Assembly (NCBI GenBank): GCA_013416455.1
Contig: JACCES010000003.1
Coordinates: 1-64,000, forward strand
Reading direction: 5' to 3'
Length of the DNA stretch: 64,000 nt
DNA from: Alcaligenaceae bacterium
GTDB taxonomy: Bacteria; Pseudomonadota; Gammaproteobacteria; Burkholderiales; Burkholderiaceae_B
Below the pieces are notes generated by a model, which made no database searches, had not been told where the DNA came from, and was given only the letters and a program-made list of their open reading frames with translations. The translations under genes were made by a program, and so were the position numbers. The stretch's first letter is position 1. The number at the start of each line of letters is the position of its first letter. Positions 33,869 through 41,829 of the stretch are shown piece after piece.

Positions 33869-34936
33869 ATGAACACCAGACAGCGATTCGCCGTGTGCGC
33901 AGCTTTCGCGGGCAGCCTGATATTCGGCACGGCGGTGGCCCAGGAACGCAGCAAGGTCACCATTGCCATCGGCACCAGCGTGATCGACGCCTCCCAGGCG
34001 AACAACACATCCGTCCCCATCTACACCGATTGCTGGGAACGCGAAGGCCTGGACGTCACGATCCAGCCGACCAACTCTTCATCGGCCATGCAGGCCGTCC
34101 TTTCGGGCCAGGCGCAATTCGTGAACATGGGGCCGGGCGCGGCGATACTGGCACGGGCCAAGGGCGCGCCCATCAAGGCGGTCTACCTGAACATGCGCCG
34201 CAACTTCCAGTTTCCGGTGGTCCTGGACAGCAGCTCCATCAATTCCATCGAAGACTTCAAAGGCAAGACCATCGGTGTCATCTCCTACGGCGCTCAATTG
34301 GTGGAAATCATCAAAGGCATGCTCGTGGAAGCGGGACTGGACCCCAACAAGGACGTCACGTTCGTAGAGACGGGCGCCGGCGCGCAGGCCGTGGCGGCAT
34401 TGACCAGCGGCCAGGTCGATGTCTGGGGCACCTGGGATTCGCAAATCGCCACGGCGGAGAACATGGGCATCAAACTGCGCCGCTTCACCACCCCGGAGGC
34501 CGAGAAACTCGTTTTCGGGGGCTCCTACTTCGTGCGGGACGACTATATCGAAAAGCATCCGGACATCATCGAGAAAGTGCTGCGCTGCGTGGCCCAGGGT
34601 TCGGCGCTGGTGCTCGAAAACCCGGAAGGGGCGGTCCAGGCGCACTGGAAGGTCTATCCCGGCTCCAAGCCCACCAATCTTGACGAGGCGGAAGCGGCAA
34701 AACAGGCGTTGAACCTGGTGAAGGTGCGCAGCGAGTTCATCCGGATCGGGCCGGACGAGCGCTGGGGTGAGTTTCCGGCCCAGGCGTCACGTGTCATGGT
34801 CGATTTCATGCGCGCCAACAAGCGCCTGGAAACCGAACTGGACCCCGAGAGCCTCTATACCAACCAGTTCATCGAGGCAATCAATCGATTCGACCAGCAG
34901 TCCGTCGTCCAGCAAGCCGCAACGCTGGGCAAATGA
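33869..34936 (+). CDS. ABC importer substrate-binding protein (SsuA/TauA-like)
   Basis: The 355-residue protein has a signal peptide (cleavage after GTAVAQ) and an NMT1/SsuA-type binding fold: GQAQFVNMGPGAAILARAKG near residue 77, DFKGKTIGVISYG near residue 130 and TSGQVDVWGTWDS near residue 178. The start at 33869 has AAGGAG ten bases upstream. Its ATPase and permease partners lie at 37763 and 38587, separated from it by three enzyme genes. Members bind sulfonates, nitriles, pyrimidine precursors or aromatic acids; the ligand here is unknown. Confidence 0.9.
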   Translation: MNTRQRFAVCAAFAGSLIFGTAVAQERSKVTIAIGTSVIDASQANNTSVPIYTDCWEREGLDVTIQPTNSSSAMQAVLSGQAQFVNMGPGAAILARAKGAPIKAVYLNMRRNFQFPVVLDSSSINSIEDFKGKTIGVISYGAQLVEIIKGMLVEAGLDPNKDVTFVETGAGAQAVAALTSGQVDVWGTWDSQIATAENMGIKLRRFTTPEAEKLVFGGSYFVRDDYIEKHPDIIEKVLRCVAQGSALVLENPEGAVQAHWKVYPGSKPTNLDEAEAAKQALNLVKVRSEFIRIGPDERWGEFPAQASRVMVDFMRANKRLETELDPESLYTNQFIEAINRFDQQSVVQQAATLGK

Positions 34937-34954
34937 CCACGCGCCAAAGCGCAA

Positions 34955-34976
34955 GCCTCGTTCTTCAGGACGAGGC
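34955..34976. promoter_or_regulatory. Intercistronic stem-loop after the binding-protein gene
   Basis: GCCTCGT (34955-34961) and ACGAGGC (34970-34976) form a perfect 7-bp stem 19 bases after the binding-protein stop codon, without a T run. Hairpins here often protect binding-protein mRNA and lower expression of the genes that follow. Confidence 0.4.
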
Positions 34977-35089
34977 CAAGCGAGGCAATACCAATGCGGC
35001 GCCGAAGGCGCCCCTGCATTGTGGCGAAGAAGCTCCGGCCCCAGGGCCGGAATTCTTCACCCCACAACCCTTCTGAACAGGCCCGGCCC

Positions 35090-35971
35090 ATGCGCACCCA
35101 AACGGAACCTCGAACCCCCGCTTCCCGCTTGAAGGAATTGCTGAACGGACGTTCCGCCGTTCCGGCACCCGGCTGCCATGATCCTTTGGGAGCCCTGCTG
35201 ATCGCCGAGGCCGGCTTCGACGTCGTCTCGCTTTCAGGATATTCCGTCGCCGCCAGCCACGGCAAGCCGGACATCGGCCTGATCAGCGGCACCCAGATGG
35301 CCGCGCATGCCAGGGCCATCGCCGAAACGGTATCCCTGCCCGTCGTGGCGGACGCGGATACCGGATACGGCGGCATCAGCAACATCGCGGAAACGGTCAG
35401 GGCCTATGAACGCGGAGGCGTCGCGGCGCTTCATCTGGAAGACCAGTTGAATCCCAAACGCTGCGGAGCCATGTCGTCGAAAGCGCTGGTCTCCGATAAA
35501 GAAATGTCGGAACGCCTGCGTACGGCTGTCCTCGCCCGCAACGACATGCTCATCATCGGGCGAACCGACGCATTGACCATCGCCGGCCTGCCCGAGACCA
35601 TCCGCCGGTGCCAGAACATGGCGGCCGACGGTGTGGATGCCGTAATGGTGCCATCGCTGTCTTCACTGGCGGATATCGAACGCATCGTCCGTGAATGCCC
35701 GGTACCCGTCATCCATACCGTGGCTGAAACGGTCCGCCCATTGCATACGCAGGATCAGCTCGAAGCGACGGGGCTGGGCATGGTGCTTTATCCGATTTCT
35801 CTCATCCAGGCCATCGCCCATATTCAACGCACGCTTCTTACCACGCTCAGGCGGCAAGGCAGCACCGCCGCCTTCGTCGACACCATGCTCCCTCTTTCCC
35901 AGCTTACCGACCTGCTGGGCGCCAAACGTTACGCTCAATTCGAATCGCGGATCCACGGAGAGGAGGACTGA
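35090..35971 (+). CDS. Isocitrate lyase/PEP mutase superfamily C-C lyase
   Basis: The 293-residue TIM-barrel protein has the superfamily metal site VVADADTGYGG near residue 85 (Asp88, Asp90), HLEDQ near residue 115 and the catalytic loop NPKRCGAMSSKALVS with Cys125. In isocitrate and methylisocitrate lyases the loop reads K[KR]CGH; here the His is Ala, as in more distant lyases such as oxaloacetate hydrolase or 2,3-dimethylmalate lyase types. It probably splits a substituted malate formed by the LeuCD-type enzyme encoded just downstream. The start at 35090 (MRTQTEPR) follows the family length. Confidence 0.85.
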   Translation: MRTQTEPRTPASRLKELLNGRSAVPAPGCHDPLGALLIAEAGFDVVSLSGYSVAASHGKPDIGLISGTQMAAHARAIAETVSLPVVADADTGYGGISNIAETVRAYERGGVAALHLEDQLNPKRCGAMSSKALVSDKEMSERLRTAVLARNDMLIIGRTDALTIAGLPETIRRCQNMAADGVDAVMVPSLSSLADIERIVRECPVPVIHTVAETVRPLHTQDQLEATGLGMVLYPISLIQAIAHIQRTLLTTLRRQGSTAAFVDTMLPLSQLTDLLGAKRYAQFESRIHGEED

Positions 35972-35974
35972 GCC

Positions 35975-37237
35975 ATGAAAATGACGCTGGCGCAAAAGAT
36001 TCTCGCGCGTGCAAGCGGCAGGCCTTTCGTGGAAGAAGGCGAGATACTGTGGGCCGAGCCGGATCTGATCACCGTGCCCGAGGTCTCCTTTCCCGCATAC
36101 GTAAAACGCTTGCGTGATATCGGTGTCACGGCCTTCGCCCATCCTGAGCGTATTGTCGTGGCCATCGATCACGAAGTCCCGGTACACAGCCAGGCGGGCG
36201 CCGAACGCAACCGCCTGACCCGGCAGTTGGCCGCCGCCACGGGGATAGGCCACTTTTTCGACGGAATCGGCATTACGCATCCGCTGATCGTGGAACGCGG
36301 CCTGGTGTCACCCGGGATGTTCGTCGTCGGAGCCGATACGCACACATCCGCCATCGGGGGAACGGGGGCGCTGGCGATCCCGTTCGGCATGGAGGTCACC
36401 ATGCCCATGGCCCGTGGCGACATCTGGATCCGTGTTCCAGAGACAATCCGCGTCCACGTCAACGGGACGCTTCCCGCCGGTGTGGGGGCCCGCGACATCG
36501 TATTGGCCGCGCTCAGGCAGATCGACGAGGAAATGGCAAGCTACAAAATCATCGAATACTGCGGCGACACTCTCTCGACACTATCCATTCCCGAGCGCAT
36601 GACGATCGCCGGATTGAGCATAGATTGCGGTGCTGAAGGGGGAATCGTGCCGCCGGACGCAGAGGCGCTGCGCGCCCTGCGAATGCTGGGGGCTCAAGAC
36701 CCCCGGATTCTGCTGGGGGATGCCGGGGCGCCGGTCCATGACGAAATATCCATCGATGCGAGCCGCCTGCCGCCGCAGGTCAGTATTCCACCATCGCCCA
36801 CGCACGTTCGCGATGTCACCGAACTGGAGACCGTACGGATAGACCATGCCTATATCGGCAGCTGCGCTTCCGGCAGTCTTGCGGAACTTCAGGATGCGGC
36901 GCGTTTGCTCGAAGGTCGCCATGTCCACCCCGATGTCCGGCTCCTGGTCATTCCCGCAACGCAAAGAATCCATGAACAAGCCATGAGGGACGGCACTTTG
37001 AACACACTCATGCGGGCAGGGGCCCAGATCGCCCCGTCCACATGCGGGCCATGCTTCGGGGGATTGGCGCAGCTCGACGCCGGCGAAGTCCGGATCAGCA
37101 CGAGCACCCGCAACGATCGCGGCCGGATGGGCAGCGCCGACGCCGACATTTATCTGGCCAGCGCGCTTACCGTTGCGGCCTCGGCGGTCACCGGCCATAT
37201 AACGGACGTGCGCGCCCTTCTCTCTTCCCGGAGATGA
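35975..37237 (+). CDS. Aconitase-superfamily dehydratase, large subunit (LeuC-like)
   Basis: The 420-residue protein is a stand-alone large subunit of the LeuC/homoaconitase type. The iron-sulfur ligands are in IGSCASGSL near residue 293 and STCGPCFGG near residue 354, and GADTHTSAIGGTG near residue 119 supports substrate binding. With the small subunit encoded next it would add or remove water on a dicarboxylic or tricarboxylic acid. Given the lyase gene upstream, a substituted maleate hydratase (as DmdA/DmdB) is a better guess than leucine biosynthesis. It starts three bases after the lyase gene. Confidence 0.88.
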   Translation: MKMTLAQKILARASGRPFVEEGEILWAEPDLITVPEVSFPAYVKRLRDIGVTAFAHPERIVVAIDHEVPVHSQAGAERNRLTRQLAAATGIGHFFDGIGITHPLIVERGLVSPGMFVVGADTHTSAIGGTGALAIPFGMEVTMPMARGDIWIRVPETIRVHVNGTLPAGVGARDIVLAALRQIDEEMASYKIIEYCGDTLSTLSIPERMTIAGLSIDCGAEGGIVPPDAEALRALRMLGAQDPRILLGDAGAPVHDEISIDASRLPPQVSIPPSPTHVRDVTELETVRIDHAYIGSCASGSLAELQDAARLLEGRHVHPDVRLLVIPATQRIHEQAMRDGTLNTLMRAGAQIAPSTCGPCFGGLAQLDAGEVRISTSTRNDRGRMGSADADIYLASALTVAASAVTGHITDVRALLSSRR

Positions 37238-37242
37238 CACGG

Positions 37243-37773
37243 ATGAATCTGATTTACGAAGGACGCTGCTGGAAACTCGACGATGATGTGTCGAGCGACG
37301 ACCTGATCTCCGCCCGCCATGTCTTCGAATACGACCCGGAACGACTGCGCAGGCATCTTCTGGCGGAACGGCATCCCGTCTTCAATCGGGAGGTCAAGCG
37401 GGGCGACATCATCCTGGCGGGGAAACGATTCGCCCACGGAAGCCAGCATACGCATCCCTTTCTGGCGATGAAGGCGATCGGAGTCGGCCTCGTGGCGCGC
37501 CGGCTTCTGCGCCCCCCGTTCCGCCTGGCCATTTACAGCGGCATCCCGCTGCTGGAAATCACTGAAGACATCTTCAGGATGTTCGAAGACGGGGACAGCA
37601 TGCGCGTCGACTTCGAAACGGGCCGGATCAGCAACCTGACCGCGAATGTCGAGACTACGGCGACACCACTGCCGGACTTCTTATTGCAAGTCGTCCGGGC
37701 CGGCGGCGGCCTGGCCTATCTAGGCACCACCCACGGCAAACCCGCTCCCACGGAAGCACCACATGATTCTTGA
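37243..37773 (+). CDS. Aconitase-superfamily dehydratase, small subunit (LeuD-like)
   Basis: The 176-residue protein has the swivelling-domain fold: DDDVSSDDLISARHVFEYDP near residue 10 and GKRFAHGSQHTHPFLAMK near residue 58, where the family normally has G-x-N-F-G-x-G-S-S-R; the loop here (RFAHGSQHTH) is altered. It forms one enzyme with the large subunit encoded six bases upstream. ATG 37243 is preferred over 37234 because GGAG stands nine bases before it. It overlaps the ABC ATPase gene by 11 bases. Confidence 0.85.
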   Translation: MNLIYEGRCWKLDDDVSSDDLISARHVFEYDPERLRRHLLAERHPVFNREVKRGDIILAGKRFAHGSQHTHPFLAMKAIGVGLVARRLLRPPFRLAIYSGIPLLEITEDIFRMFEDGDSMRVDFETGRISNLTANVETTATPLPDFLLQVVRAGGGLAYLGTTHGKPAPTEAPHDS

Positions 37774-38590
37774 CGCCAAAGACCCATTCCTCACACCGCC
37801 TTCCGGCATCGAACCGGGCCATCCCTTCATTCAGATCAAGGGGCTGGAAAAATCGTACCGGTCTCAGGACGGAGGGAGTATCCGCGCATTGGGACCCATC
37901 ACGCTGGACATACGCAAGAATGAGTTCCTGACGATAGTCGGCCCGTCCGGATGCGGAAAATCAACCCTGCTCAAGCTTCTGGCGGGGCTCATCAGCAGGA
38001 GCTCGGGCAGTATTCATATAGCGGGACAGGAAATTTTCGGCCCGCAGCTGGACATCGGCGTGGTGTTCCAGGCGCCGGTGCTCCTGCCATGGCGGACCGC
38101 GATCGAGAACGTGATGCTGCCCGCCCATGTGAACAAGCTGGACCCCCGCAAGAGCAAGGCGCGGGGCCTGGAACTCCTGTCGATGGTGGGCCTCGGCGAC
38201 TTCCACGCGAAGTATCCGAATGAACTCTCGGGCGGGATGCAGCAGCGTGTGGCCATAGCCCGCGCGCTCATGCACGACCCCTCCACGCTTCTGATGGACG
38301 AGCCCTTTGGGGCGCTCGATGCAATGACCCGCGAAAGCATGAATGTCGAGATCCGCCGCTTGTGGGCCAACGCGGGGAAGACCGTGATCTTCGTGACGCA
38401 TTCGATTCCGGAAGCCGTCTTTCTCGGCACGCGCGTCCTCGTACTGTCCAGCCGGCCGGGGAAAATCGCGGAAATCGTCGATGTCGAACTGGACGAGGAC
38501 CGCAGCCTGGATATCGTCGCAAGCGACGTTTTCGGCACCTATACGCGCCGCATCCGCCGCCACTTCAATTCAAATGGAGCCATCGAATGA
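37763..38590 (+). CDS. ABC importer ATP-binding protein (SsuB/TauB-like)
   Basis: The 275-residue ATPase shows Walker A GPSGCGKST near residue 60, Q-loop VVFQAPVLLPW, the ABC signature LSGGMQQR near residue 155 and Walker B LLMDEPFGALD. It energises the importer whose permease gene overlaps its stop codon and whose binding protein is encoded at 33869. The 25-residue N-terminal extension is ordinary for this group. Confidence 0.93.
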   Translation: MILDAKDPFLTPPSGIEPGHPFIQIKGLEKSYRSQDGGSIRALGPITLDIRKNEFLTIVGPSGCGKSTLLKLLAGLISRSSGSIHIAGQEIFGPQLDIGVVFQAPVLLPWRTAIENVMLPAHVNKLDPRKSKARGLELLSMVGLGDFHAKYPNELSGGMQQRVAIARALMHDPSTLLMDEPFGALDAMTRESMNVEIRRLWANAGKTVIFVTHSIPEAVFLGTRVLVLSSRPGKIAEIVDVELDEDRSLDIVASDVFGTYTRRIRRHFNSNGAIE

Positions 38591-39468
38591 GCCGCGCAGA
38601 CTCGCCTTATCACGACCGTGCCCAAGAGCCATCGATGACGGATCAGACGCAGCACACCGCATTGGAACCCCTGCCGTCGGAAGACGGACGCGGTTCCAAC
38701 AATCTGCTCGAATGGGTGTGCATACCCCTGCTGTTCGTGCTCGTCGTGGGAAGCTGGGAAACAATAGTACGGCTGTTCGAAATACCGCCGTACGTCGTCC
38801 CGGCCCCTTCGGCAATCTGGAGCTCGCTGCTGCGGGGCATTTCGAGCGGGCTGTTCATTTCCAACGGCCTGGTCACCCTGACCGAAGCCCTGCTGGGATT
38901 CATGGGCGCCGCCATCCTGGCCATCTTCCTGGGGAGCATCATTGCGCAATCGCGATTCGTCGAACGCGTCATCTACCCTTACCTGATCGCAATCCAGACC
39001 ACCCCGAAAGTCGCCATCGCACCGCTTTTCATCATCTGGTTCGGTTTCGGCATTTCCTCCAAGGTCATCATGGCCGGGATCATTGCCTTCTTTCCCATCC
39101 TCGTGAATGTGATCACCGGCCTGCGATCGACCGATCCGCAAAGAATCGAGCTCATGCGCTCGCTCCGGGCCTCGCGGTGGCAGATCTTCAGGATGGTGAT
39201 GCTGCCCAGCGCATTGCCCGTGATCTTCGCCGGGCTTCAGGTCGCCGTGATCTTCAGCCTGCTGGGCGCGATCGTGGGCGAATTCGTCGGTTCCCGGCAG
39301 GGGCTCGGGAATCTGATCATGCAGATGAACATCAACCTCGATACGGCGGGCGTGTTCGCCGTGCTGGTCTGCCTTTCGAGCATCGGCATTACGCTTCATC
39401 TGATCATGCACTGGATACAGAAGAAACTGCTGTTCTGGGCCGATCAGAACAGGATCCCGGGCATCTGA
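38587..39468 (+). CDS. ABC importer permease (SsuC/TauC-like)
   Basis: The 293-residue membrane protein has six helices after a 40-residue polar N-terminus, and the cytoplasmic coupling segment FFPILVNVITGLRSTDPQRI near residue 167, which contains the EAA-like loop (RASRWQIFRMVMLPSALP). The ATG at 38587 overlaps the ATPase stop (ATGA). It imports the substrate of the operon with the two other ABC components. Confidence 0.92.
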   Translation: MSRADSPYHDRAQEPSMTDQTQHTALEPLPSEDGRGSNNLLEWVCIPLLFVLVVGSWETIVRLFEIPPYVVPAPSAIWSSLLRGISSGLFISNGLVTLTEALLGFMGAAILAIFLGSIIAQSRFVERVIYPYLIAIQTTPKVAIAPLFIIWFGFGISSKVIMAGIIAFFPILVNVITGLRSTDPQRIELMRSLRASRWQIFRMVMLPSALPVIFAGLQVAVIFSLLGAIVGEFVGSRQGLGNLIMQMNINLDTAGVFAVLVCLSSIGITLHLIMHWIQKKLLFWADQNRIPGI

Positions 39469-39519
39469 ACAAGCAAAGGGCCGAACCGCGAAAACCACCA
39501 TTCGCCCAAGGAGGCAGGT

Positions 39520-40380
39520 ATGAGCTTCACCGTACGTAAACTAGGGTCCGCGCTCGGCGCCGAAATCATCGGGCTGGATCTCACGAGCACTTTGGACGAC
39601 GGCACGGTTGCGGCGCTGCGCGCGGCCTGGTCCGAACACCTGATACTGCTGTTCCGTGACCAGCCCCTGACGCCGCGGCAACAGATTGCATTCAGCCGCT
39701 GTTTCGGCGAACTCGACGATCACGCGGCCATTCCGAAATTCCGCCATCCCGAACATCCGGAAATACTGATGGTCAACAACCTCGAAACGGCCACCCAGAA
39801 ACGGCTGTCCGTCGGCCGTCAATGGCATTCCGACCTTTCCACGACCCTCAGGCCGGCCAAGGGGTCGCTGCTGCATGCGATTCAGCTGCCATCGACCGGT
39901 GGCGATACCATGTTCTGCAATATGTACCGCGCCTGGGAAGGCCTGTCTCCTTTGCTGCGCGAATGGCTGGACGGCAGAGAAGCCGTCCACGACATGAGCA
40001 TCGCCAGAGAAACCCGGCTGCAGCGGACAGAAAGCGAACTGGAAGAGATCCGCCGCCGAAATCCCCCCGTATGCCAGCCCGTTTGCCGGGTACACGAAAC
40101 GACCGGCAGGAAGGCGCTGTACGTCAGCGAGATGACGACCTCGCACATCGACGGCCTGACCATGGACGAAAGCCAGGCGATCCTGGAACATCTGTACCGG
40201 CAAAGCACCGCGCATGAGAACGTCTACCGGCACATCTGGCGCAAAGGGGACTCCGTCCTGTGGGACAACCGCTGTGTCATGCACATTGCGCTGAGCGATT
40301 ATGATCCATCCGAAATCCGCACCATGCACCGGACGACGCTGATGGGCAATCCGTCGGGGCGCCTTGCCCACGTCTCCTGA
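39520..40380 (+). CDS. TauD/TfdA-family alpha-ketoglutarate-dependent dioxygenase
   Basis: The 286-residue protein has the iron triad His103-x-Asp105 (QWHSDLS) and His255 (RCVMHIALSDYDP), followed by RTMHRTT, whose Arg binds alpha-ketoglutarate. It hydroxylates a substrate next to a leaving group (taurine, aryloxyacetate) or simply oxidises a C-H bond. Together with an SsuABC-like importer it could act on a sulfonate or ether, but the operon otherwise encodes CoA-ester and dicarboxylate enzymes. AGGAGG precedes the start. Confidence 0.9.
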   Translation: MSFTVRKLGSALGAEIIGLDLTSTLDDGTVAALRAAWSEHLILLFRDQPLTPRQQIAFSRCFGELDDHAAIPKFRHPEHPEILMVNNLETATQKRLSVGRQWHSDLSTTLRPAKGSLLHAIQLPSTGGDTMFCNMYRAWEGLSPLLREWLDGREAVHDMSIARETRLQRTESELEEIRRRNPPVCQPVCRVHETTGRKALYVSEMTTSHIDGLTMDESQAILEHLYRQSTAHENVYRHIWRKGDSVLWDNRCVMHIALSDYDPSEIRTMHRTTLMGNPSGRLAHVS

Positions 40381-40426
40381 AACAGCAAGCCGGCTGCCAT
40401 TTTCCCGAAGCGTATCCTTGCCTAAG

Positions 40427-41356
40427 ATGAATATTCGCGAAATAGCCACAGGGCTGCATTTTCCGGAAGGCCCGATCGCCATGGACGACGGGTCCGTTCT
40501 ATTGGTGGAAATCGCCGGCGGCACCCTGTCGCGCGTGCTGCCCGACGGGCGGATACAGCGGCTCGTGGAACTGGGCGGCGGGCCCAATGGCGCCGCGCTG
40601 GCGCCCGACGGAAGCGTCATCATCTGCAACAACGGCGGCATGCAGTTCACGACAATGAGCGACGGCACGCTGAGGCCCGGGCCCCAACCCGCGTCCTACT
40701 CGGGGGGCAGGGTCGAGCGTGTCGATCTATCGACCGCGAAGGTGGAGCGCCTGTTCGACGCAGTCGGAACCGAGCGGTTGAAGGGGCCCAACGACCTCGT
40801 CTTCGACAGGCAGGGCGGGTTCTACTTCACCGACCTGGGCAAGATCAGGCCGCACGATCTGGACTGGGGCGGCGTCTTCTATGTACCGTCGGTCGGGGCC
40901 GAACCCCGCATCATCGCCTATCCCGTCATGACGGCAAACGGGGTGGCGCTCTCACCCGACGAGACCACGCTCTACTATGCCGAAACCGAGGGTGCCCGCC
41001 TATGGGCTTTCCATATCGAAAGCCCGGGCCGCGTCAAGCGCGAACCGTGGCCATCGATGCACGGGGGCAGGCTGCTCGCCGCCGCCCCCGGAGGGCAGTA
41101 CCAGCGTTTCGACTCCATGGCGGTGGACGTGCTGGGCAACCTGTATATAGGGACCTTGCTGCACGGCGGCATCACGATCATCAGCCCGGACGGCCTGATC
41201 CGCCGCCACCTGCCACTGCCGGACCGCTACCCTACCAACGTGTGTTTCGGGGGGCCGGACATGAGAACCCTGTACGTAACGCTGAGCGGCTCGGGGCGGC
41301 TGATCGCCATCGATGACTGGCCTGTTCCAGGCCTGAAGCCCGCGGCGCCGCTGTAG
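40427..41356 (+). CDS. SMP-30/gluconolactonase-family lactonase
   Basis: The 309-residue beta-propeller protein has GLHFPEGPIAMDDGSVLLVE near residue 8 (metal-binding Glu), KGPNDLVFDRQGGFYFTDLG near residue 120 (metal-binding Asn) and ANGVALSPDETTLYYAET near residue 172 (Asn and catalytic Asp). It should open a lactone ring. It is the last gene of the operon, and its product may act on a lactone formed after the dioxygenase step. The start at 40427 is the first Met with family similarity (MNIREIATGL). Confidence 0.9.
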   Translation: MNIREIATGLHFPEGPIAMDDGSVLLVEIAGGTLSRVLPDGRIQRLVELGGGPNGAALAPDGSVIICNNGGMQFTTMSDGTLRPGPQPASYSGGRVERVDLSTAKVERLFDAVGTERLKGPNDLVFDRQGGFYFTDLGKIRPHDLDWGGVFYVPSVGAEPRIIAYPVMTANGVALSPDETTLYYAETEGARLWAFHIESPGRVKREPWPSMHGGRLLAAAPGGQYQRFDSMAVDVLGNLYIGTLLHGGITIISPDGLIRRHLPLPDRYPTNVCFGGPDMRTLYVTLSGSGRLIAIDDWPVPGLKPAAPL

Positions 41357-41369
41357 GGCCTTCGGCCCT
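41355..41369. terminator. Short hairpin overlapping the lactonase stop codon
   Basis: AGGGCC-TTC-GGCCCT (41355-41369) is a perfect 6-bp stem with a three-base loop between convergent genes. No long T run follows, so it may work as a weak bidirectional terminator. Confidence 0.4.
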
Positions 41370-41419
41370 TGCCGGGAACCCGCATGGCATGGCGGGCACG
41401 CGGGTGCCCGCCCGGCGCG

Positions 41420-41695
41420 CTACCCGCAATTCACCCGGTCCACCAGCCCCGATTCCCCGATCACGACGTTCAGCCGGTCGCGCCGGTAATCCATGGTCAT
41501 GACCATGCCGGGACGCAGTACCCGCGTGCCGGCCGGAAACATCCCGTCATCCACTTTATCGCCCGCCGTGCCGACCAATTGCCGGAAGGCCGTTGCGCCG
41601 CAGGGATCGTCGTCGTTCTTCGCCACGGTGTCTTGCTTGGCGCCCGTCTGGCAGCCCGCCAGCGCAAGCATGGCTAAAAGCAGCAATCGCTTCAT
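41420..41695 (-). CDS. Lipoprotein with peptidase-inhibitor I78-like domain
   Basis: The 91-residue protein has a lipobox signal (LLLAMLALAGC, modified Cys at residue 15) and a small domain with CGATAFRQLVG, PAGTRVLRPGMVMTMDYRRD and a final RVNCG. This is the pattern of the I78 family of protease inhibitors, in which the two Cys form a disulfide. It is likely a periplasmic outer-membrane-anchored inhibitor or an unrelated small stress lipoprotein. AAGGAG lies before the ATG at 41695. Confidence 0.82.
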   Translation of the reverse strand: MKRLLLLAMLALAGCQTGAKQDTVAKNDDDPCGATAFRQLVGTAGDKVDDGMFPAGTRVLRPGMVMTMDYRRDRLNVVIGESGLVDRVNCG

Positions 41696-41829
41696 ATTAT
41701 CTCCTTCGTTCAAACACCGGTTACGACCGGCATGGCCCCCAGGCATACCGCTTGCTGCCGATCCATGCGCACATCAGACAGAGAGGAACGGGCCGGACGT
41801 CGCCACGCGTGCCGTTCCCGCACAAGAAC

